A stretch of DNA of 64,000 nucleotides from Rhodococcus sp. HNM0563 (GTDB lineage Bacteria > Actinomycetota > Actinomycetes > Mycobacteriales > Mycobacteriaceae): the NCBI RefSeq assembly GCF_012726195.1, contig NZ_JAASAF010000006.1:186001-250000 (forward strand), in the 5' to 3' direction. This document shows positions 12,425 through 21,499 of this stretch, in pieces. Numbering within the stretch: the first letter of the stretch is position 1; every line of letters starts with the position of its first letter. A program made the position numbers and the translations under genes. The notes beneath the pieces are model-generated. The model worked only from the letters and a program-made list of their open reading frames with translations. It had not been told where the DNA came from and made no database searches.

Positions 12425-14929
12425 ATGACCGACATCACGTTGCCGCCGGAGGGTGCGGGGCACGACCGTATCGAGCCCGTCGACATCCAGCAGGAGATGC
12501 AGAACAGCTACATCGATTACGCGATGAGCGTGATCGTGGGCCGCGCACTCCCCGATGTGCGTGACGGTTTGAAGCCCGTGCACCGCCGCGTGCTGTATGC
12601 GATGTTCGACAACGGCTTCCGTCCCGACCGGGGCTATGTGAAATCTGCGCGTGCAGTCGCGGAGACGATGGGCAACTATCACCCGCACGGCGACTCGTCG
12701 ATCTACGACACGCTCGTCCGTCTCGCGCAGCCGTGGTCGTTGCGGTACCCCCTCGTCGACGGGCAGGGCAACTTCGGCTCCCGAGGAAACGACGGGGCCG
12801 CGGCCATGCGATACACCGAGTGCCGCCTGACGCCGCTCGCAATGGAGATGTTGCGCGAAATCGACCACGAGACGGTCGATTTCCAGCCGAACTACGACGG
12901 TCGAACGCAAGAACCGACGGTTCTCCCCAGCCGTATCCCCAACCTGTTGATCAACGGTTCGGGCGGTATCGCGGTCGGTATGGCGACCAACATTCCGCCT
13001 CACAACCTGGGCGAGGTCGCCGAAGCGATCTACTGGGCACTCGAGAACTTCGAAGCCGATGAGGAAGCCACACTCGCGGCGGTCATGGAGCGCATCAAGG
13101 GCCCCGACTTCCCGACTGCAGGCCTGATTACGGGCTCGCAGGGCATCCATGATGCCTACACCACCGGGCGCGGTTCGGTGAAGATGCGCGGCGTCGTGGA
13201 GATCGAAGAGGATTCCAAGGGCCGTTCGTTCATCGTCATCACCGAACTGCCGTACATGGTGAACCCGGACAACCTGATCACCTCCATCGCGGAGCAGGTG
13301 CGCGACGCGAAGATTGCGGGTATCTCCGATATCCATGACGAGTCGTCCGACCGCATCGGCATGCGCATCGTCGTCACGGTCCGCCGCGACGCCGTCGCCA
13401 AGGTCGTGCTGAACAACCTGTACAAGCACACGCAGTTGCAGACGAGCTTCGGGTGCAACATGTTGTCGATTGTCGACGGGGTGCCGCGCACGTTGCGTCT
13501 CGATCAGATGATCCGGTTGTACGTCAACCACCAGATCGAGGTCATCATCCGCCGGACGCGGTATCTGCTGCGTAAGGCCGAGGAACGCGCTCATATCCTG
13601 CGCGGCCTGGTCAAGGCCCTCGATGCGCTCGACGAGGTCATCAAGCTGATCCGCGCGTCACAGACCGTCGACATCGCTCGCGCCGGCCTGATGAATCTGC
13701 TCGACGTCGATGAGATCCAGGCCGATGCGATCCTGGCGATGCAGTTGCGTCGGCTCGCTGCTCTCGAACGTCAGAAGATCGTCGACGACCTCGCCGAGAT
13801 CGAACGCGAGATCGACGATTACAAGGACATCCTCGCCAAGCCCGAGCGGCAGCGTGCGATCGTCCGCGACGAATTGAAGGAGGTCGTCGAGAAGTACGGC
13901 GACGAGCGTCGCACCCGCATCGTCCCCGCCGACGGCGACGTGACCGACGAGGACCTGATCGCCCGCGAGGACGTGGTCGTCACGATCACCGAAACCGGCT
14001 ACGCCAAGCGCACCCGCACCGACCTGTACCGGTCGCAGAAGCGCGGTGGCAAGGGTGTCAAGGGTGCCGACCTCAAGCAGGACGACATCGTCAAACACTT
14101 CTTCGTGACGTCGACGCACGACTGGTTGCTGTTCTTCACCACCAAGGGCCGCGTCTACCGCGCGAAGGCATACGAGCTTCCCGAAGCGAACCGCACGGCC
14201 CGTGGCCAGCATGTCGCGAACCTGCTGGCATTCCAGCCGGACGAGCGCATCCAGGGTGTGATCCGGCTCAAGACGTACGAGGATGCGCCGTACCTGGTCC
14301 TCGCGACCCGCAACGGACTGGTGAAGAAGTCGCGCCTCTCGGATTTCGACTCCAACCGCTCGGGCGGCATCGTTGCGATCAACCTGCGCGACGAGGACGA
14401 GATGGTGGGCGCCGTGCTGTGCTCGTCCGAGGACGATCTGCTGCTCGTGTCCGAGCTGGGTCAGTCTATCCGCTTCTCGGCGACCGACGAAGCCTTGCGT
14501 CCGATGGGTCGCGCGACTTCCGGTGTGCAGGGCATGCGGTTCAACGGCGAGGACAAGCTGTTGTCGCTGAACGTGGTGAAGGAAGGTACGTACCTGCTGG
14601 TTGCAACTTCCGGTGGCTACGCGAAGCGCACGCCGATGGAGGACTACCCCGTCCAGGGGCGCGGTGGTAAGGGTGTTCTGACCATCCAGTACGACAAGCG
14701 ACGTGGCACCCTGGTCGGTGCACGAATCGTCGAGGACGATGACGAGTTGTACGCCATCACGTCCGGCGGCGGTGTCATTCGTACTGCTGCCAAGCAGGTA
14801 CGCAAGGCAGGCCGACAGACCAAGGGTGTGCGTTTGATGAACCTGGGCGAGGGCGACACGTTGCTTGCGATCGCACGCAACGCCGACGAGCCCGAGGAGA
14901 TCGACGCATCCGAATCGAAGGAGTCGTAA
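12425..14929 (+). CDS. gyrA: DNA gyrase subunit A
   Basis: The breakage-reunion subunit, 834 residues. The catalytic Tyr130 lies in [11 protein letters not shown]. The quinolone-resistance region reads [13 protein letters not shown] (about 83-95), with Ser91 where M. tuberculosis has Ala90 and Asp95 retained. The C-terminal beta-pinwheel holds GQ(R)GGKGV-type boxes ([10 protein letters not shown] near 540, [11 protein letters not shown] near 745). AAGGAG precedes the ATG. gyrA is separated from gyrB by the conservon and MHYT genes. The DUF3566 gene starts at the base after its stop. Confidence 0.97.
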   Translation: MTDITLPPEGAGHDRIEPVDIQQEMQNSYIDYAMSVIVGRALPDVRDGLKPVHRRVLYAMFDNGFRPDRGYVKSARAVAETMGNYHPHGDSSIYDTLVRLAQPWSLRYPLVDGQGNFGSRGNDGAAAMRYTECRLTPLAMEMLREIDHETVDFQPNYDGRTQEPTVLPSRIPNLLINGSGGIAVGMATNIPPHNLGEVAEAIYWALENFEADEEATLAAVMERIKGPDFPTAGLITGSQGIHDAYTTGRGSVKMRGVVEIEEDSKGRSFIVITELPYMVNPDNLITSIAEQVRDAKIAGISDIHDESSDRIGMRIVVTVRRDAVAKVVLNNLYKHTQLQTSFGCNMLSIVDGVPRTLRLDQMIRLYVNHQIEVIIRRTRYLLRKAEERAHILRGLVKALDALDEVIKLIRASQTVDIARAGLMNLLDVDEIQADAILAMQLRRLAALERQKIVDDLAEIEREIDDYKDILAKPERQRAIVRDELKEVVEKYGDERRTRIVPADGDVTDEDLIAREDVVVTITETGYAKRTRTDLYRSQKRGGKGVKGADLKQDDIVKHFFVTSTHDWLLFFTTKGRVYRAKAYELPEANRTARGQHVANLLAFQPDERIQGVIRLKTYEDAPYLVLATRNGLVKKSRLSDFDSNRSGGIVAINLRDEDEMVGAVLCSSEDDLLLVSELGQSIRFSATDEALRPMGRATSGVQGMRFNGEDKLLSLNVVKEGTYLLVATSGGYAKRTPMEDYPVQGRGGKGVLTIQYDKRRGTLVGARIVEDDDELYAITSGGGVIRTAAKQVRKAGRQTKGVRLMNLGEGDTLLAIARNADEPEEIDASESKES

Positions 14930-16114
14930 GTGAGCACTCCCCAGGGGCCGAACGGATCCGACCAGGGAAAATCCGCCCGGAAGCCCGAGGACCGGAACGG
15001 ACGCGAGGTGGAGACCGACCCGAGCGGGCGAGCTGCTGAGAAGCAGGCGTCCGGGCAGGCGAAGTCTGCCGGTGACGACGTGACGCCGGAGGCCGCTCAG
15101 TCGGGGAAGCCCGGTGACAAGCCTGCGGCAGAATCCACGAGCGGGCCGGCACCGAAGTCCGCCAAGTCATCGGAGCCCGCCTCGACCCCCGGCAAGGGGG
15201 AATCGGCTCCCGCCGAGGAGCAGGCGACGCGACAGGCACAGCGTTCGGGCCCGACGCCGCGTCCGGCGGGTCAGAAACCGCCTTGGCAGCGTGGACAGCA
15301 GCCTGTGGCCGACAAGCAGGGTGCTGCGGCGCCGCAGCAGAACACTCCGCAGACGAATCTCCCTGGGGTCGGGCCCGGCCTGGGAAAGACTGCAAATCGC
15401 CCGTCAGGAGCCGCTCAGCGTCCCGCGACGGGCTCCCAGCCGGCCGTGGGTAAACCTGCCGCCAAGAACAATCCCCCCGCCAAGAGCAATCCCGCAGCGA
15501 AGGGCAGCGCCGCGCCTACTCGTCCGGTCGTCACCGGTACGGCAGCCGCCTCCATGACCGGTGGCGCGCAGGGATCCGATCGGGGCGCCGCGGCAGCCAA
15601 GTCGGCGGTCATCGACGGCCCGACCCGGCACATCGAGCGCAAGGATCTGGCGAAGGACCTGCCGGATCTGTCGAGCGTCAAGCACCCGACGCCGGCGGCG
15701 CCCGCCGCGGCGGAAACTCCGCACGCGAGCCCCGTCGTCGTGGCACCTGCCGCGGGTGAGGCGCTCAGGGCGACTGTCCAGCTGCGCCGCATCGATCCGT
15801 GGTCGATGCTGAAGGTATCCGCTCTGATCTCCCTGTCGCTGTTCTTCGTGTGGATGATCGCGGTCGGTCTGTTGTACGGCGTGCTCGCGGGCATGGGCGT
15901 GTGGGATCGGTTGAACAGTGCCTTCACCGACCTCGTCTCGGAGTCGGGAAGTGACGGACTTATCACCGTCGGTCAGGTGTTCGGCTACGCGACGGTGATC
16001 GGTCTCGCGAACATGATTCTGATGACCGCTCTTGCCACGCTCGGTGCGTTCATCTACAACCTCTGCAGCGACCTCGTCGGCGGGGTGCAGGTCACTCTGG
16101 CAGACCCGGACTGA
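14930..16114 (+). CDS. DUF3566 membrane protein (Rv0007-like)
   Basis: A 394-residue protein. The first 270 residues are low-complexity and rich in Pro, Ala, Gly, Lys and Ser, probably disordered and cytoplasmic. A C-terminal DUF3566 domain (about 275-394) starts at [17 protein letters not shown] and contains two membrane helices ([19 protein letters not shown] and a second near 350-375). The function is unknown. Rv0007 occupies the same place after gyrA in mycobacteria, which suggests a conserved link to the replication/division locus. The GTG start follows the gyrA TAA directly, with GAAGGAG inside the gyrA end. Confidence 0.9.
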   Translation: MSTPQGPNGSDQGKSARKPEDRNGREVETDPSGRAAEKQASGQAKSAGDDVTPEAAQSGKPGDKPAAESTSGPAPKSAKSSEPASTPGKGESAPAEEQATRQAQRSGPTPRPAGQKPPWQRGQQPVADKQGAAAPQQNTPQTNLPGVGPGLGKTANRPSGAAQRPATGSQPAVGKPAAKNNPPAKSNPAAKGSAAPTRPVVTGTAAASMTGGAQGSDRGAAAAKSAVIDGPTRHIERKDLAKDLPDLSSVKHPTPAAPAAAETPHASPVVVAPAAGEALRATVQLRRIDPWSMLKVSALISLSLFFVWMIAVGLLYGVLAGMGVWDRLNSAFTDLVSESGSDGLITVGQVFGYATVIGLANMILMTALATLGAFIYNLCSDLVGGVQVTLADPD

Positions 16115-16145
16115 CCTGCAGGAATGCTGCCCCATCGAAGCAATT

Positions 16146-16174
16146 TTGTTCTTCGACTGTCGGTGGGGTAGTGT
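16146..16174 (+). promoter_or_regulatory. putative promoter of tRNA-Ile
   Basis: TTGTTC (16146-16151) and TAGTGT (16169-16174) are separated by 17 bp. The likely transcription start is about 8 bp before the mature tRNA 5' end. Confidence 0.5.
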
Positions 16175-16189
16175 TCCATCTCGGTTCGA

Positions 16190-16263
16190 GGGCCTATAGC
16201 TCAGGCGGTTAGAGCGCTTCGCTGATAACGAAGAGGTCGGAGGTTCAAGTCCTCCTAGGCCCA
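16190..16263 (+). tRNA. tRNA-Ile (anticodon GAT)
   Basis: A 74-nt cloverleaf. The acceptor GGGCCTA pairs with TAGGCCC, the anticodon stem CTTCG/CGAAG encloses CTGATAA (GAT at 16224-16226), and the T arm is GGAGG-TTCAAGT-CCTCC. The CCA end is not encoded. The position after gyrA/DUF3566 matches mycobacteria. Confidence 0.97.
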
Positions 16264-16289
16264 CTCCCCGTGCCGAAAGGGGCAGCAGA

Positions 16290-16391
16290 ATGAAAGTTCT
16301 CATCGCGGTGGGAACGGCAGTTCTGGTGGTCTTCGGAATCGTCCGGATGCTCCGGAGCGAGGATGAGTGGCACGAGGTACCCAGCCGGTGA
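16290..16391 (+). CDS. DLW-39-like small protein
   Basis: A 33-residue ORF with a good AAAGGGG 8 nt upstream of its ATG. It has one hydrophobic helix (LIAVGTAVLVVFGIVRML) followed by an acidic SEDEWHEV tail. Size, location between tRNA-Ile and tRNA-Ala, and the Trp motif (DEW here, DLW in the family name) suggest the actinobacterial DLW-39 family of unknown function. It is probably a membrane-anchored microprotein. Confidence 0.72.
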   Translation: MKVLIAVGTAVLVVFGIVRMLRSEDEWHEVPSR

Positions 16392-16401
16392 CCCGGCGTA
16401 C

Positions 16402-16474
16402 GGGGCCTTAGCTCAGTTGGTAGAGCGCTGCCTTTGCAAGGCAGATGTCAGGAGTTCGAATCTCCTAGGCTCCA
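16402..16474 (+). tRNA. tRNA-Ala (anticodon TGC)
   Basis: A 73-nt cloverleaf. The acceptor GGGGCCT pairs with AGGCTCC, the anticodon loop is TTTGCAA (TGC at 16435-16437), and the T arm is AGGAG-TTCGAAT-CTCCT. CCA is not encoded. Confidence 0.97.
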
Positions 16475-16480
16475 CAGTCG

Positions 16481-16512
16481 AAGGGCGCTTCCGAGAAATC
16501 GGGAGCGCCCTT
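16481..16512 (+). terminator. terminator after tRNA-Ala
   Basis: A 14-nt inverted repeat (16481-16494 with 16499-16512) with one G-T pair and a GAAA tetraloop begins 7 bp after tRNA-Ala. Confidence 0.7.
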
Positions 16513-16530
16513 CGGTCATTTACGAGAACC

Positions 16531-16593
16531 TTCCTCCTGCTCCTCGGGTTTCCGTTGGTTGTGTACCTGCGGAAACCCGAGGAACAGGAGGAA
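16531..16593. terminator. long bidirectional hairpin between tRNA-Ala and csoR
   Basis: Arms of 24 nt (16531-16554 and 16570-16593) match with a single mismatch around a 15-nt loop. It ends 10 bp before the end of convergent csoR and can serve both directions. Confidence 0.65.
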
Positions 16594-16602
16594 AGTGTCC
16601 GG

Positions 16603-16950
16603 TCAGGATCGCAGTAACCGAGCGATGGCGTCGGTCGCTTCCTTGATCTTCGCGTCCGCTTCGGGCCCGCCCGCGACCGCGGCGTCGACCACACAATGAC
16701 TGATGTGGTCTTCGAGCAGACCCATCGCGACGGCCTGTAGCGCCTTGGTCATCGCCGAGACCTGGGTGAGGATGTCGATGCAGTACTTCTCGTCTTCGAC
16801 CATTCGCTGTAGTCCTCGGGCCTGGCCTTCGATGCGCTTGAGTCGTTTGAGGTAGGCATCCTTCTCGGTGATGTATCCGTGTCCGGCGTGTTCATGGCAG
16901 TCGGCTGCGGGAACATCGGATGGGGTGGCCGCTGGGGTGGGTGTGGCCAT
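16603..16950 (-). CDS. csoR: copper-sensing transcriptional repressor CsoR
   Basis: A 115-residue DUF156-family all-alpha repressor that releases DNA on binding Cu(I). The copper ligands are present: Cys57, His82 and Cys86, with the same spacing (25 and 4) as M. tuberculosis CsoR Cys36/His61/Cys65. A His-rich N-terminal part (CHEHAGHGY) may add metal sites. The ATG at 16950 has a strong AGGAGG upstream; the longer reading is not supported. It is the last gene of the copZ-copA operon, which it probably autoregulates through the dyad at 19730-19746. Confidence 0.94.
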   Translation of the reverse strand: MATPTPAATPSDVPAADCHEHAGHGYITEKDAYLKRLKRIEGQARGLQRMVEDEKYCIDILTQVSAMTKALQAVAMGLLEDHISHCVVDAAVAGGPEADAKIKEATDAIARLLRS

Positions 16951-16998
16951 TGTGTCCTCCTGGGATCCGGCCGGCATGTGGCGCATCGTCGATTATGC

Positions 16999-19248
16999 CT
17001 ATCGTGCGGTGGAGCGGAATCGGCGAAGTCGCAGACTGTTGCTGACCACGAACACCGACGAAAAGGCCATTGCGGCGCCCGCGATCATCGGGTTGAGCAG
17101 GCCCATCGCGGCCAGTGGCAGCGCGGCCACGTTGTAGGCGAACGCCCAGAACAAGTTGCCCTTGATCGTGCCGAGGGTACGGCGGGAGAGACGGATCGCA
17201 TCGGCTGCGGCGCGTAGGTCGCCTCGGACGAGCGTCAGATCGCTCGCTTCGATTGCGACGTCGGTGCCGGTGCCCATCGCGAGCCCGAGGTCGGCCTGGG
17301 CGAGCGCGGCGGCGTCGTTGATCCCGTCACCGACCATCGCGACCACCTTGCCCTGCTCCTGCAGGCGTTTGACGACGTCGACCTTTTCGGACGGCAGGAC
17401 CTCCGCGATGACCTCGCCGATTCCCACTTGACCTGCGATGGTCGTGGCTGCGGCGGTGTTGTCGCCGGTCAGCATGATCGGTGTCAGACCGAGGTCGCGC
17501 AGTTGGGTGATCGCTTCGGCAGAGGTGGGCTTGATGACATCGGCGACCACCAGCACTCCGCGCGCAGCGCCGTCCCAGCCGATTGCGACGGCGGTTCTGC
17601 CGTCGGCTTCTGCGGCCTTCATGGCGGCGTCGAGTTCGGCGGGCAGGTGTTGGGCGAAGTCGTCGAGCAGCCGCGTGCGTCCGATGAGCACTGCACGATC
17701 GCCCACGGTGCCTTGCACGCCGAGTCCCGCAAGGTTCGCGAACTGTTCCACCGGCGGCAGGCTGCCCACCTTGTCGCGGGCGCCCTTGGCGATGGCCTGT
17801 GCGATGGGGTGTTCGGAGGAATCCTCCAGGGCTCCCGCCAGACGCAGAACCTCATCGGTGTCCTCACCGGGCGCGGCGATCACGTCGACCAGGGTCATCT
17901 TGCCTGCGGTGATGGTGCCGGTCTTGTCGAGGACGACGGTGTCGACCCGGCGGGTCGATTCGAGGACTTCCGGGCCCTCGATCAGGATGCCGAGTTGAGC
18001 TCCGCGACCGGTGCCCACCATCAGAGCGGTCGGTGTCGCCAGACCGAGCGCGCACGGGCAGGCGATGATCAGTACGGCGACGGCTGCAGTGAACGCTGCC
18101 GCGACCGAGCCTCCGGTACCGAGCCAGAACCCGAGGGTTCCCACCGACAGTGCGATCACGATGGGGACGAAGACTCCCGAGATCCTGTCCGCGAGCCGTT
18201 GTGCCTGGGCCTTGCCGGTCTGAGCGTCTTCGACGAGTGCGGCCATCTGCGCGAGTTGGGTATCGGATCCGACGCGATTGGCGCGCACGATGATTCGGCC
18301 GCCCACGTTGACGGTGGCGCCGATGACCTGGTCGTCCGGTCCGATTTCTGCCGGTACCGATTCGCCGGTGACCATCGAGGCATCGACTGCGGAGGAGCCG
18401 TCGACGACGATGCCGTCGGTGGCGATCTTCTCGCCGGGCCGGACCACGAACTCGTCGCCGACGGACAATTGCTCGACGGGTACCCGTTGCTCTTCACCGT
18501 TGCGGAGTACCGAAACTTCTTTGGCGCCGAGTTCGAGGAGCGCACGTAGCGCTGCACCGGCATTGCGCTTGGATCGGGCCTCGAAGTATCGGCCTGCGAG
18601 GATGAAGGTCGTGACCCCGGCGGCAGCCTCGAGGTAGATGTTGCCAGTGCCGTCGGTGCGGGCGATGGTGAACTCGAACGGGTGGGTCATACCGGTGATG
18701 CCGGCGGTGCCCCAGAACAGGGCATAGACAGACCAGCCGAGCGCTGCGAGGGTGCCGACGGAGACGAGGGTGTCCATCGTGGCGGCGCCGTGCCGGAGGT
18801 TGGTGAGGGCGGCCTTGTGGAACGGCCAGGCCCCCCACACGACAACGGGCGCGGCGAGGGTCAGGGACAGCCACTGCCAGTTCGGGAACTGGAGAGCCGG
18901 AACCATCGCCATCGCGATCACCGGGATGCTGAGGGTCAGTGAGACCAGCAGTCGCTGCCGCAACGCGGCGGTCGGATCCGGCTCCGCGGTGGGATCGGAT
19001 CCAGCGGCAGTGGGCGGCGAGGGTAGCGCGGCGGTGTATCCGGCCGCCTCGACGGTGGCGACGAGGTCGGCGGGCGACACATCGCCGATGTAGTCGACGC
19101 GCGCTTTCTCCGTGGCGTAGTTGACGGTGGCTGTGACGCCGTCGAGTTTGTTGAGTTTGCGCTCGATTCGGTTGGCGCACGACGCGCAGGTCATGCCACC
19201 GATCTCGAGTTCGACGCGACCATCTGCCGGACGGGCGACGGAGTTCAT
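16999..19248 (-). CDS. copA: copper-exporting P1B-type ATPase
   Basis: A 749-residue heavy-metal ATPase. The N-terminal HMA domain carries GMTCASC (Cys21, Cys24). Eight membrane helices include the CPC metal motif near residue 395, followed by [10 protein letters not shown]. The phosphorylation motif DKTGT is near residue 438, with SEHPIAQAI and GDGIND further on. These define a P1B-1 Cu(I) exporter of the inner membrane. GAGGAGT lies upstream of the ATG. It is in an operon with copZ and csoR, so copper is the likely substrate; silver is possible. Confidence 0.94.
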   Translation of the reverse strand: MNSVARPADGRVELEIGGMTCASCANRIERKLNKLDGVTATVNYATEKARVDYIGDVSPADLVATVEAAGYTAALPSPPTAAGSDPTAEPDPTAALRQRLLVSLTLSIPVIAMAMVPALQFPNWQWLSLTLAAPVVVWGAWPFHKAALTNLRHGAATMDTLVSVGTLAALGWSVYALFWGTAGITGMTHPFEFTIARTDGTGNIYLEAAAGVTTFILAGRYFEARSKRNAGAALRALLELGAKEVSVLRNGEEQRVPVEQLSVGDEFVVRPGEKIATDGIVVDGSSAVDASMVTGESVPAEIGPDDQVIGATVNVGGRIIVRANRVGSDTQLAQMAALVEDAQTGKAQAQRLADRISGVFVPIVIALSVGTLGFWLGTGGSVAAAFTAAVAVLIIACPCALGLATPTALMVGTGRGAQLGILIEGPEVLESTRRVDTVVLDKTGTITAGKMTLVDVIAAPGEDTDEVLRLAGALEDSSEHPIAQAIAKGARDKVGSLPPVEQFANLAGLGVQGTVGDRAVLIGRTRLLDDFAQHLPAELDAAMKAAEADGRTAVAIGWDGAARGVLVVADVIKPTSAEAITQLRDLGLTPIMLTGDNTAAATTIAGQVGIGEVIAEVLPSEKVDVVKRLQEQGKVVAMVGDGINDAAALAQADLGLAMGTGTDVAIEASDLTLVRGDLRAAADAIRLSRRTLGTIKGNLFWAFAYNVAALPLAAMGLLNPMIAGAAMAFSSVFVVSNSLRLRRFRSTAR

Positions 19249-19273
19249 TCGGTACTCCTCTCGGATGCGGTGG

Positions 19274-19435
19274 TCAGTGTCCGTGCTCGTCGACGGTGGT
19301 GGTCGTCGGGGGGAGTGACGGGGAATCGATGTGGCTCGTGTTCTCGGGGCCGGTCAGCGTGCCGGCCCCGAACGCGAGGGCGAAGACTGCGACCAAGGAG
19401 AGGATGAATCCGGCGACCTTCGTCGGTGTTTTCAT
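19274..19435 (-). CDS. small membrane-anchored protein in copper operon
   Basis: A 53-residue product. [18 protein letters not shown] begins a single hydrophobic helix or signal anchor. A short Ser/Pro/Thr tail follows, ending DEHGH with two His residues. It lies between copZ and copA on the same strand with small gaps, so it is cotranscribed. The N-terminus resembles longer actinobacterial proteins linked to metal operons. This may be a truncated relative or a dedicated microprotein that tethers copper near CopA. The longer upstream reading starts in unlikely Pro/Thr-rich sequence. Confidence 0.6.
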   Translation of the reverse strand: MKTPTKVAGFILSLVAVFALAFGAGTLTGPENTSHIDSPSLPPTTTTVDEHGH

Positions 19436-19469
19436 CGGAGGACTTCCTGTCGGAGTCGGTGTGGGTGGC

Positions 19470-19676
19470 TCAGTCGGCGATCTTGTAGCCGGCCTCATCG
19501 ACGGCTGCTGCTATGGCTGCACTGTCGAGTGCGGTGTTCGACTCGATGTCTACGCGTCCGCTTGCGAGGTCGACTTCGACACCGGTGACGCCGGGGATCT
19601 CACTGATTTCTTCACGGACCGATGAGACGCAGTGTCCGCAGGTCATTCCGGACACGGTGACTGTGGTGGTGTTCAT
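19470..19676 (-). CDS. copZ: copper chaperone CopZ (HMA domain)
   Basis: A 68-residue single heavy-metal-associated domain. GMTCGHC provides the copper-binding Cys13 and Cys16 in a beta-alpha-beta-beta-alpha-beta fold. It would pass Cu(I) to the HMA domain of CopA in the cytoplasm. AAGAGGAA precedes the ATG. It is the first gene of the operon, directly downstream of a promoter that contains a CsoR-type operator. Confidence 0.93.
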   Translation of the reverse strand: MNTTTVTVSGMTCGHCVSSVREEISEIPGVTGVEVDLASGRVDIESNTALDSAAIAAAVDEAGYKIAD

Positions 19677-19720
19677 GAGTTCCTCTTTCTCGCTCGCTGC
19701 ACGGAGGTGTTCCGTCGACC

Positions 19721-19749
19721 AATATACCTATACCCCCCATGGGTATCAA
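19721..19749 (-). promoter_or_regulatory. copZ promoter with CsoR operator
   Basis: On the minus strand, TTGATA (19749-19744) and TATATT (19726-19721) are spaced by exactly 17 bp. Between and overlapping them lies ATACCC-N5-GGGTAT (19730-19746), a perfect 6-bp dyad of the CsoR operator type. Repressor binding there would block RNA polymerase. Confidence 0.82.
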
Positions 19750-19879
19750 CCCTTGCCGGGGTGGACCCTTCGGAAACCAGGTGGGATCTTGTAATCCGGA
19801 TGATGTCGAGAACTGCCGAATCGCTCCGTCCCAGGTGTGGATGCAGCCACACGGGCTGTGCAGAACCGAGGAGATCACG

Positions 19880-20287
19880 ATGGCGAAGTACCTACTGCTC
19901 AAGCATTACCGCGGCGCCCCCGAGTCGGTGAACAGTGTCCCCATGGATCAGTGGACCCCCGAAGAGGTCGACGATCACATCAAGTACATGCAGGAGTTCG
20001 CTGCGAAACTCGAGAAGACCGGTGAATTCGTCGACGGGCAGGCACTCGCTCCCGAGGGCGCATTCGTCCGATACGACGGGGAGGGGCGTCCGCCGGTCAC
20101 CGACGGACCCTTCGCGGAGACGAAGGATCTCATCGCCGGTTGGATGGTGATCGACGTCGACTCCTACGAGCGCGCCGTCGTCCTCGCCGGTGAATTGTCG
20201 GCAGCGCCGGGCGCCGGCGGCAAGCCGATCCACGAGTGGCTCGAAGTGCGGCCGTTCCTCACCGCACCTCCGACGATCACCGAGTGA
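19880..20287 (+). CDS. YCII-related (DGPF) family protein
   Basis: A 135-residue alpha-beta protein of the YCII/DGPF family: MAKYLLLKHYRG at the N-terminus, the DGPFAETKDLIAGWMVI block near residues 75-90 and the final WLEVRPF. DGPF proteins are encoded beside ECF42-type sigma factors in actinobacteria, as here, where the sigma gene starts two bases after this stop. Molecular function is unknown; a role in signalling to the sigma factor has been suggested. GAGGAGAT precedes the ATG. An in-frame extension upstream overlaps the copZ promoter region and is unlikely. Confidence 0.9.
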   Translation: MAKYLLLKHYRGAPESVNSVPMDQWTPEEVDDHIKYMQEFAAKLEKTGEFVDGQALAPEGAFVRYDGEGRPPVTDGPFAETKDLIAGWMVIDVDSYERAVVLAGELSAAPGAGGKPIHEWLEVRPFLTAPPTITE

Positions 20288-20288
20288 G

Positions 20289-21434
20289 ATGGACGAACTG
20301 CTGCTGAGGACGCTGACTCCCGCAGTCATCGGCGTCCTCGTGCACCGCGGAGTCGACTTCGCGACTGCCGAGGACGCCGTGCAGGAGGCGCTCATCGAGG
20401 CCACCCGGACATGGCCGGAACGACCACCCGTGGATCCGAAAGCGTGGCTGGTCGCGGTGTCCTGGCGCAAATTTCTCGACGTATACCGCTCCGATACGGC
20501 GAGGAGAGAACGCGAGCAGCGAATGGTCGTCGAACCACCGCCCGGGCCGACGGAGACCGCCGACGACACACTGCACCTGTTCCTGCTGTGTGCTCATCCG
20601 TCGTTGACCTCGACTTCGGCTGTGGCGCTCACGCTCCGCGCCATCGGAGGGCTGACGACCAAGCAGATCGCGTCGGCCTACCTCGTCCCGGAGGCGACGA
20701 TGGCGCAGCGGATCAGCCGTGCCAAGAAAACCGTGAGTGGTGTGCGGTTCGCAGAGGTAGGCGATCTCGCAACTGTGCGACGCGTGCTCTACCTGGTCTT
20801 CAACGAGGGCTACACGGGGGACGTCGACCTGGCACCCGAAGCGATCCGGCTCACTCGGCAGTTGGCGGAGATCGATGATGACGAAGAGACCATCGGGTTG
20901 CTGGCGTTGATGTTGCTGCACCACGCCCGACGTTCCGCGCGCATGCGTGAGGACGGGAGTCTTGTCGCGCTTGCAGACCAGGATCGTTCCCGCTGGGACA
21001 CCTCACTCATCGCAGAGGGCGTGGCCATGCTTCAGGCCGCGCTGGCTCGGGACCGGCTCGGCGAGTTCCAGGCCCAGGCCGCCATCGCGGCCCTGCACGC
21101 CGACGCGGTGCGTGTCGAAGAAACCGATTGGGTGCAGATCGTCGGCTGGTACGACGAACTCCTCAGCTTCACCGGATCTCCGGTCGTGGCGCTCAACCGT
21201 GCCGTCGCGGTCGGTGAGGCCGACGGACCCGGGGCAGGTCTCGCGGCCTTGGCTGCGGTGGATTCCGGCCTTCCGCGATACAGCGCGGCGGCGGCGTACC
21301 TCCACGAGAAGGCCGGTGATCTCGAGGACGCCGTTCGGCTGTATGCCGAAGCGGCTCTGACTGCGTCCAACCTGGCCGAACGGCACCATCTTGCACGGCA
21401 AGCGGCAAGGGTGAGTCAGCTGCTCCACGGGTAG
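20289..21434 (+). CDS. ECF42-type RNA polymerase sigma factor
   Basis: A 381-residue extracytoplasmic-function sigma factor. Sigma region 2 (FATAEDAVQEALIEATRTWPE, near residues 24-44) and region 4 (LTTKQIASAYLVPEATMAQRISRAKK, near 120-145) are followed by a roughly 200-residue C-terminal extension of helical repeats. This is the layout of ECF group 42, whose C-terminal TPR-like domain replaces an anti-sigma factor. It is cotranscribed with the upstream DGPF gene. The ATG at 20289 fits the sigma N-terminus; the open frame extends back into the upstream gene. Confidence 0.9.
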   Translation: MDELLLRTLTPAVIGVLVHRGVDFATAEDAVQEALIEATRTWPERPPVDPKAWLVAVSWRKFLDVYRSDTARREREQRMVVEPPPGPTETADDTLHLFLLCAHPSLTSTSAVALTLRAIGGLTTKQIASAYLVPEATMAQRISRAKKTVSGVRFAEVGDLATVRRVLYLVFNEGYTGDVDLAPEAIRLTRQLAEIDDDEETIGLLALMLLHHARRSARMREDGSLVALADQDRSRWDTSLIAEGVAMLQAALARDRLGEFQAQAAIAALHADAVRVEETDWVQIVGWYDELLSFTGSPVVALNRAVAVGEADGPGAGLAALAAVDSGLPRYSAAAAYLHEKAGDLEDAVRLYAEAALTASNLAERHHLARQAARVSQLLHG

Positions 21435-21439
21435 CCGGA

Positions 21440-21455
21440 TGTTTCACGTGAAACG
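21440..21455. promoter_or_regulatory. parS-like ParB binding site
   Basis: TGTTTCACGTGAAACG matches the bacterial parS consensus TGTTTCACGTGAAACA at 15 of 16 positions, including the full 14-bp palindrome. It is intergenic, about 21 kb from oriC, where chromosomal parS sites cluster in actinobacteria. Confidence 0.85.
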
Positions 21456-21499
21456 ACACCCGTGTACGACAGTTCGTAGTATCGACGTACCCTGGGCTC

